In this document: positions 56,897-64,000 of the stretch, one piece after another
Layout: each line of letters begins with the position of its first letter
Position numbering within the stretch: position 1 is the stretch's first letter
Assembly (NCBI GenBank): GCA_003550325.1
Contig: QKWP01000771.1
Span: forward strand, 98,761-162,760
Origin: Gigaspora rosea
Lineage: Eukaryota; Glomeromycota; Glomeromycetes; Diversisporales; Gigasporaceae
DNA: 64,000 nt
Reading direction: 5' to 3'
Program-made: the position numbers and the translations under genes
The notes under the pieces: model-generated
Databases searched by the model: none
What the model saw: only the letters and a program-made list of their open reading frames with translations
What the model was told of the DNA's origin: nothing

Positions 56897-58083
56897 TTAA
56901 ACTTTTTTAATGCCCAAATCTTTCTTTCTTGCAATTACTCTTTTTGGACTTGCACTGGCACATTTTTTTTTCAGTTCATTTTCAGCCTCGCATAACTTGC
57001 GATCATATTCTTCAATTGAAATGCCCAAATGAGGAGCAAAAAATTCCTTCATAAGTTTTAGATAATATAAAGAAACATTGCAAGAAAACTCTCCAATACC
57101 ATCGCCTCCAGTCGGAATTTTTACTATTTGAGACGATATAAATTCAGCTTTTCCAGTCATTTTAAGGTAATCTTCTAAATGTATTACTAAATCAAAATCA
57201 ATTCCATTTTCCTTGCACCACGATACATCTAAAAGGATTATGAATAAATTGAGAAGAGACTTCATATATAATTTTTAAAATGAATAAACATACATGCGTC
57301 ATTCATTCGTGCAAAGGCTGGCCCACAATCACTATCACATTCAGTAAGAAGTGTATGTACAATCTAAATTAATAATTTTTAGACCTGTGAATATTAAATA
57401 GCAAAGTTAAAAAAAAAACCAAAAAAAAAGAAGCTTTTCTCACCTCTAACCAACCTTCTGGCTTTAATACTCTAAATATCTCGAATAAATATCCTTGAAA
57501 CTTATCTTTTTTAAAGAAATTTGATTGATTTCTGGAAAAAACATAATCAAATTCATTATCGGGAAATGGTAATTTTTGATGAATATCACAACTAATAAAT
57601 GTAATATTGTCGTCATCAGTAGAATTTGGAGCAGTAAAATCAACAGCGTAGAATTTCGAATTTGGATATTCAGAGGCAGCCTAATAATTTAAATTAGTAT
57701 TAGTTATTACCGATGTCCAAAGTTACAGAATTCATAAAAAATGACAAAAGTTAATTACTTCAATAGTCCAAACACCATTTTCACAACTTTTTTTTTTTTT
57801 TTTTGAGAATTGATACAAATATGAAAATTCATGTTATTAAATATTTTACAAAAAAATAATATCGAATAATGATTAATTTATTTTACCCAAATTCCAATAC
57901 TTTAGCACCAGCTTGCAACGTTTCATAAACCGGTGCGCCTATACTGCCATTAAACGAATATTCATAAGTTTGATGCATATAAAACGACATGTTTTCAAAT
58001 TCATTTTGGTCTTTGATTGGAAAATAATTAAATTTTTTGTTTGCGTTTTTTGCGTATTCTTTAATATTATAAGGACTGCTCAT
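56897..58083 (-). CDS. SAM-dependent methyltransferase, five exons
   Basis: Proposed exons: 58083-57887, 57786-57759, 57680-57444, 57363-57294 and 57228-56897, total 864 nt, 287 residues. All introns (100, 78, 80 and 65 nt) are GT-AG and in frame. Class I Rossmann-like methyltransferase: motif I KVLEFGCENGVW (residues about 61-72), acidic motif II FYAVDF, FDYVFSRN, and EIFRVLKPEGWLE. These bind S-adenosylmethionine; the methyl acceptor is unknown. The N-terminal IGAPVYETLQAGAKVLEFG block is typical of a family repeated in Rhizophagus (from memory). Exon 2 is only 28 nt but supplies part of motif I, so skipping it would destroy cofactor binding. Its acceptor follows a poly-A run, which is unusual. 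The C-terminus ends in basic KKDLGIKKV. Confidence 0.85.
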
Positions 58084-59284
58084 TGTTAAAAATTTTAGTT
58101 TTTTATTAACTTATATGTTTCAAATCATAAAAATAAAAGCAGGTAGCGTTTATATATTTTAAATTCAATGCGATTACATTTATGTGTGAATGAAAATGTC
58201 AAACTAATTTCAATAAATAATATGGCTCCAATGAATTTTCAGATTGAAATTTTTTTTAGCACATAATCCTTTCCGATTTTAATTTTCATTTAACTCGATG
58301 TTATTACTGAACTAGTTAGGAATTAGTTCACAATTTCAATCCGGTACCGGTCTAACCTTAACATTTAATATACCTTGCATGAAAACAATTACTAAATCCA
58401 CAAATAGAATTACGAGTTTTAGAGCAGAAATGGCAAAAATATTTCATGTTCCAGTTTAGTAAATTTTATTCTGCATCAAAGATGACACTCGATTTTTTGC
58501 CTGGACTGTTTCGGATAGCGTTGTAACCGAGGCCTAAAATATCACTAAGTCAACTAATGCTTAAAATACTGTATCGCACATCTTGAACATTTTGAGCCAT
58601 TCCGTGCGTATCGTTCGTATAATACACGATGTGCATGATACGCATGTAGCACATGTCCTGTAACAATACAGGCAAGCATTATTTGATCTAGATGAGCCTG
58701 GTGCCCATTTCCAATATAGAGCGATCTTTGATCAAGCAAATTGGTCAAAGAAATTATTAATAAATGTTTTATGATAAATTTTATCACATCTTAGTTATTT
58801 GATCCAAAATCATGGAATCTCGAATCACATCTACGCTGCAGCAGAACTAGAGTTCTATAATGTAAAGAAATAAATTCAGATCAATTCTATTTTTATTAAG
58901 AACCGACTAAATCGGCTAAGTTAATTAAGTCGACTAGCTTCTAATCGACTTATAACATCAGTTTCGGACTTGATCCGAACAAGGCCTCTGTGAACTACTT
59001 AACATCACTAATTACAATCGTATATGAACAAAAATGCTATATGGTTCCAAAAAAGATTTATTTATTTGATATATTAATTAATTATTGGTTCAGAAATTAT
59101 TGACAGCGTACCTGGTTTTAATCGAGTTTAGCACATAAAATATGCGATTTGCATATAATATCAAGAAATTGCCACCCTCTGATCTTCTATTAGCCTTAAT
59201 TTTGGAAATGATCAACAAAAATTTTCCGAAATTCGATAGAACTATATACTGTAGTAGAAATCCGAAGTTTATATCTGTACTACC
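58084..59284. other. intergenic, no gene
   Basis: AT-rich. A patch at 58560-58690 has CGTATCGTTCGTATAATACACGATGTGCATGATACG palindromic words. Frames of 77 and 93 codons on the minus strand show no family signature. Confidence 0.35.
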
Positions 59285-59540
59285 GTAAATCGCCGGATAT
59301 AAGACCCCCTGTGATAGTAGACCCACCACATAATATACCCGGATAAGAATCAAAGGATCTATATTAATCAAACCTAGATATTTTCAAATATACAGACTGC
59401 TATTATAAATGCAAAACGTGCATACTCTTGAAAGTTTTCTTCCTAGCGACATAAACTCTCGGCTGTATACTAGACCCGGGTCTATTATAGGTTTTAAAAT
59501 TGGTGGAATGTAAGAGACCCGGGCCTTGTACGTTTGTTTT
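59285..59540. mobile_element. relative of the 1158-2582 TIR element
   Basis: Shares CCGGATATAAGACCCCC at the left, GACCCGGGTCTATTATAGG, and GTAAGAGACCCGGGCC at the right with the 1.4-kb element. Boundaries not resolved. Confidence 0.45.
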
Positions 59541-59725
59541 CTCTTGAAAGTATTATTATACGGACTGGAGTAAAATATGGTCGATTAATTAAACAATAGT
59601 TTCTACGTGTATATGATTTCATTTATTTTAATAGAAATTTTAGTTACTGTATCTTTGCAATAACTTTTTCGATACTTTTATTATAAAAATTGCAATTAAT
59701 TGCTTTTCAATTGTTGTTTGTAACT
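59541..59725. other. intergenic, no gene
   Basis: Short AT-rich spacer; nothing seen. Confidence 0.35.
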
Positions 59726-59945
59726 AGGGATGTTAATGGTGTATAATACTCCGGAGTAACTTAGGAGTATAAGCCACTCCATACCAGCGTGATTTAGGCA
59801 TCACACCACTCTGGCTTATTAGGATATACCTAAAAGAAGTAAATCACTCTAGAGTAATACTATTAATGTAAAATAGTTTATACTCTGGAGCCACTATTAT
59901 ATCAACTGTAAAGTGGTTTATTCACTGGAGTAACTATTATCTAAT
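59726..59945. mobile_element. hAT-like left end of the element D family
   Basis: Starts TAGGGATGTTAATGG, like element D at 45393. Followed by ACTCCGGAGTAACTTAGGAGT and repeated GTGGTTTA/CTGGAGTAA words. The right terminus is not identified. Confidence 0.4.
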
Positions 59946-62400
59946 CTATCTTCTATATTATAAAAGTTATAAAGTGTCCGTCCGCTTAAAGCATTCTGAT
60001 TGGTTGAATCCGGGTACCGTGATCATGATGATCGTCCTTTGTCTTACGTCAGGTGATCTACATGTGACCGTCCCTATTATCTGAGTTCAAAAAATCAAAT
60101 ATACGGAATCTATTTTGCCGTGTAAAAAAAATATAATTAAGAGTTCCAAAATTTATGAAATATAAAACTTGCAGATAATACTATACTTTATTATTAGTAT
60201 TATCTTTAAGATCCGCATGATAATCTATCTATATTATAAAAGTTATAACTGTCTGTCCGCTTAAAGCAATCTGATTGGTCGAATTTGAGTACCGTGATCA
60301 GGATCGTCATCAGGTGATCTAACACAGTAACTAATCTATATCTATCTTCTATGTATTATTAAAATTCGGTCAATTTCGGTACTTATGTAACCAATCGTAT
60401 ACGTAAACAAGTTCAGAAGTGATAAACGTATTGTATTCTTGCTCATTTCAACAAAGTTCATTTACCCTAGGTAGACAAGAATTGTAAATTAAACTATTAA
60501 TAAAAAATGACATGTATATAAATTGTAGGTAATATAAAAGATTAATGTATTCTAACACGCATATATAAAACAAGTGCTAAAATCTGATCAAAAACACGAC
60601 CATCGACGCGTACCAGTTATCGTGATCCGGTTCATTATTCATGAGTGCTGACTTATAAAAAATAATATGTATTTGTTATAAAGATAAGTTTTCGAACTTT
60701 CGATTTTACTCCTTATTACTTACCAGATTAGGCTCTATAATATCATATACGATACGTAATCACAATCAATAATATCACAAATTTTTCACGAGTTGAATCT
60801 AATAAATAATAAATAAGCTTGAAAACACCTGAAGTCACATTTTTTTCTCTTGGTATTATTCTATACATTTCAGGTTCATTTCGGATTTTTATCTGTGCAC
60901 TTTTTTTTATTAATTTAATTTTATTTTATTTCTAAATAAATGCCTTCATACTACAGTACATATAATTTCATTTATCTTTTAATACCGTCGTTATTATTCT
61001 TACATATGGGATCTTTGCTAAAAGAAAAAGAACTCCTTTTGGGACTATAATAGTCCTGAAAGCAAGAATTCCAATATGGTATGATTATCATGTGATTTAC
61101 GATGTATCGAGTTATCTACATTATAATCCGAAAGTTGCTAAAAATATTTAAAAAATTGGTATACTAAAATCAAGATATACCATAGATAACTAAGGGTTGA
61201 AAACATTTAATCGTATAAAATTTTGCTTCTGCTTAGGTAGAATAATGTTAGTGTTAGGGTTTGAATGTGTTTTTGTTTGATTTTATGTTACATGACTTAA
61301 ATTTTGATTTGACCAGATAGTGAAAATTTTTAAGGGGTGATGCTATGATGTTTGAATGACGTTGATCTTTTCGGAATGGTATTAAAACCAGTTAGGTTAA
61401 ACCGTTAAACGAACGGATAATTTTTTTTAGGCAATTACAAATAAACTATAGTTGAAGTTAAAATAAGTATAAATAAGGTAGCTACATCACTATGTCACGC
61501 AAAATCAGAATATACATCATCTATAGTATTAAAATTTTATTCATCTTTCACTTTTAACCAATTTTGTTGGCTAATTTTAGATCATGTAATCTCTGTTGAT
61601 CTTATTAAACTCCTAAAAAGGAAACAGACTATAACTTTGTGCCAATCGTTCTCATTTTGAACTCCTAAAAAAGAAATATGATGCCAAGAAAAGTTTTCTT
61701 ACAAGATTTTAATTTAATCTATTATTCGCCAATTATTTAAAAGATAGACTTGAAAGTCCACAACCTCATTTTCTCTTTGCAGCACTCAAATTATTTTTAT
61801 ACATTTTAAGTTTATATAGTACATTTAATTTTATTATTTCAAATCTTCACCTCTAATTATTCTAATTAAAAAAGATGACATATTACCTTTTCTTATTCAT
61901 TTTATTTTTATTCCAATTAACTATTTAGCAATATTGTCATTGATAATTTTACAATCATTTTGCCATGTATTCATGACATATCAAATTACTATGGAGATGA
62001 AACAATTTGGCCCATATATTTAAGAAATACCATAGATAAGCAGATTGTCGTTAAGAGTTAAAATTATTTAGCAGCACAAAATTTCTTTATACTGTTTAAG
62101 CTAAATGGTATTAAATCCAAGTGGGTTAAACTGTTAGGTGCATTAAACGATTAATTGTTAAAAAAAAACTTTTTTTTCTAGGCGGTTTCAATTTTTGATT
62201 GTAAAATATAATATATAATTGAAATTAAATAAAAACTTTTAATAATATAATCTAAAAAAAATACGAATAAAAAAATTAATTTAAGCGTACTACTAAAGTT
62301 TTTCTGTCTGTCACATTTAAACAATTTGATTGGTCGAATTTGGGTACCGTGATCAGGATCATCAGTTGATCTACATCAGGTGATCTACATGCGCCGTCCC
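59946..62400. other. gene-free stretch with Helitron-like 5' starts
   Basis: TCTATATTATAAAAGTTATAA starts at about 59952 and 60229. Each is followed by GTCCGTCCGC-type words, GATTGGTxGAATxxGGGTACC and GTGATCAGGATC. A degenerate third copy is near 62285-62390. Otherwise AT-rich; no gene. Confidence 0.4.
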
Positions 62401-62742
62401 CAGAGACCCGTAAAAATTTTTGTGTTATACAAAATCTTTATTTGCGTTATTGCAAAAATTTGTATTAATTTGTAATAAGATATTAGCTTTATATTAATTT
62501 TGCAAATTGTTTCAGAAAACATCAAAAATTACTCAAAATTTTGTTCTGACCTTGCTTGTCTTTTATGTTCATTCATTTTCTCTTTTGGAAACTTAATTCA
62601 GCACACTATCTGACATTATTAGCCAATCAAATTTATAGAATACACGTGAATTCTACCCTTAGAAATTTGGTTTAATTTGCATTATCAATCTAAATTTGCA
62701 TTAGTTTGTATTAATTTATATACAAATTTTTACGGGTCTCTG
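62401..62742. mobile_element. hAT-like MITE, 342 bp
   Basis: Ends CAGAGACCCGTAAAAATTTT and the complement of CAGAGACCCGTAAAAATTTG. The 8-bp target duplication GCCGTCCC is exact (62393-62400 and 62743-62750). It interrupts the Helitron-like sequence. No transposase. Confidence 0.85.
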
Positions 62743-62814
62743 GCCGTCCCTGCTTCTCATATATATGCAAGGTTACACTAATCTGATGATCATACGTAAT
62801 GTGTCTTTGTTTTG

Positions 62815-63093
62815 GGGGTCGTCTAAAGCGGGGCAAATTCACGTGATAACAGCCAATCAAATTACAGAATTTTGATGATCGCCGGCGAAGCAAAGAACGA
62901 AAAACTTAAAAAATACAAAAAACGGTAGTCTAAACCTACCTCAGGTAGGTTAAGTAAAAATATCGGGAAGGCAATTTTGCTTATATATAACTATCTAAAA
63001 CCCAGTCTTACCCTAATATAAGATGACCCTAACCCTAAAGATAATCGAGAAAATTATTAAGAAATATGAGTTGCCCCCGCTTTAGACGTCCCC
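62815..63093. mobile_element. element X family, reference copy, 279 bp
   Basis: Ends GGGGTCGTCTAAAGCGGGGC and the complement of GGGGACGTCTAAAGCGGGGG. The exact 8-bp duplication TTGTTTTG lies at 62807-62814 and 63094-63101. It is homologous to 45339-45807 and lacks the two insertions there. A CCTACCTCAGGTAGG palindrome lies inside. Confidence 0.85.
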
Positions 63094-63101
63094 TTGTTTT
63101 G

Positions 63102-63429
63102 TCTTATTTATAAAATATACAATGTACAGTTTATAAATAGATAATAATAATGAATAATAATTTATTAATCAATTTTATATTAATATAGCATTTTTAATGA
63201 TTAGTGCCGTAATTCAAATTGTGATATGTAGTATGTAGTAATTATTTACTACAAAAAGTAGTAATTGTAGTAATACAGTGATCGGAAGTAAATCACCGGA
63301 AATTTTATAGGTAACACATAAGAGGCCAAATTTTACGTACGATTTTTATTTTATTATATTTTATATAATTACAAAATAATTATATAAAATAAAATAAAAT
63401 ATTTATATTTACATTCCTAAAAAAAAAAA
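63102..63429. other. intergenic, no gene
   Basis: AT-rich; ends in a poly-A run at the gap. Confidence 0.35.
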
Positions 63430-64000
63430 NNNNNNNNNNNNNNNNNNNNNNNNNNNNNNNNNNNNNNNNNNNNNNNNNNNNNNNNNNNNNNNNNNNNNNN
63501 NNNNNNNNNNNNNNNNNNNNNNNNNNNNNNNNNNNNNNNNNNNNNNNNNNNNNNNNNNNNNNNNNNNNNNNNNNNNNNNNNNNNNNNNNNNNNNNNNNNN
63601 NNNNNNNNNNNNNNNNNNNNNNNNNNNNNNNNNNNNNNNNNNNNNNNNNNNNNNNNNNNNNNNNNNNNNNNNNNNNNNNNNNNNNNNNNNNNNNNNNNNN
63701 NNNNNNNNNNNNNNNNNNNNNNNNNNNNNNNNNNNNNNNNNNNNNNNNNNNNNNNNNNNNNNNNNNNNNNNNNNNNNNNNNNNNNNNNNNNNNNNNNNNN
63801 NNNNNNNNNNNNNNNNNNNNNNNNNNNNNNNNNNNNNNNNNNNNNNNNNNNNNNNNNNNNNNNNNNNNNNNNNNNNNNNNNNNNNNNNNNNNNNNNNNNN
63901 NNNNNNNNNNNNNNNNNNNNNNNNNNNNNNNNNNNNNNNNNNNNNNNNNNNNNNNNNNNNNNNNNNNNNNNNNNNNNNNNNNNNNNNNNNNNNNNNNNNN
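63430..64000. other. assembly gap (571 N)
   Basis: Run of N to the end of the window. Confidence 0.95.

Overview
The window looks like AT-rich nuclear DNA of a glomeromycotan (arbuscular mycorrhizal) fungus, most like Rhizophagus. This is inferred from recognised protein families, not from a database search. The evidence is a tandem expansion of MATA-type HMG-box genes, tyrosine-kinase-like (TKL) kinases of the style expanded in these fungi, an F-box/leucine-rich gene, a secreted S1-like protease, a compact intron-rich methyltransferase, and very dense non-autonomous DNA transposons. Coding density is low. Three runs of N (29102-29423, 41445-42416, 63430-64000) are assembly gaps.

Left third (about 2.6-31.8 kb): a segmentally duplicated array, with all genes on the minus strand. 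HMG-box genes of two kinds alternate. Long-tailed copies (4.5, 16.2 and 27.0 kb) carry an Asn/Ser-rich C-terminus. Short-tailed copies (13 and 24 kb) lie directly upstream of a kinase. A third kinase copy (31 kb) has lost its HMG part. Repeat spacing is roughly 11 kb. Comparing paralogous spacers shows many transposon insertions with clean empty sites. The main result is at 22934-24712: the short HMG box and the kinase can be joined in frame through canonical GT-AG introns, giving a predicted 447-residue HMG-box/kinase fusion. The paralogous locus at 10.5-14.1 kb is clearly dead.

Middle (32-43.9 kb): gene-poor DNA with one F-box gene carrying an apparent frameshift, a duplicated promoter segment, a degenerate tandem repeat, TTTGAT-type simple repeats and small TA-flanked MITEs.

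43.9-50.06 kb: a 6.2-kb nest of foldback elements, each inserted in another. Several insertions are bounded by 8-bp or TTA target duplications. At its core is a tandem array of about 328-bp monomers, each made of two hairpins.

Right end (50-63.4 kb): a hAT-like protein fragment, an S1-like protease gene with a disrupted frame or a 41-nt intron, a GAACC-rich minisatellite, Helitron-like termini, a five-exon methyltransferase that reconstructs in frame (287 residues), and more TIR elements. Gene structures are inferred from sequence alone, and exon joins need transcript evidence.
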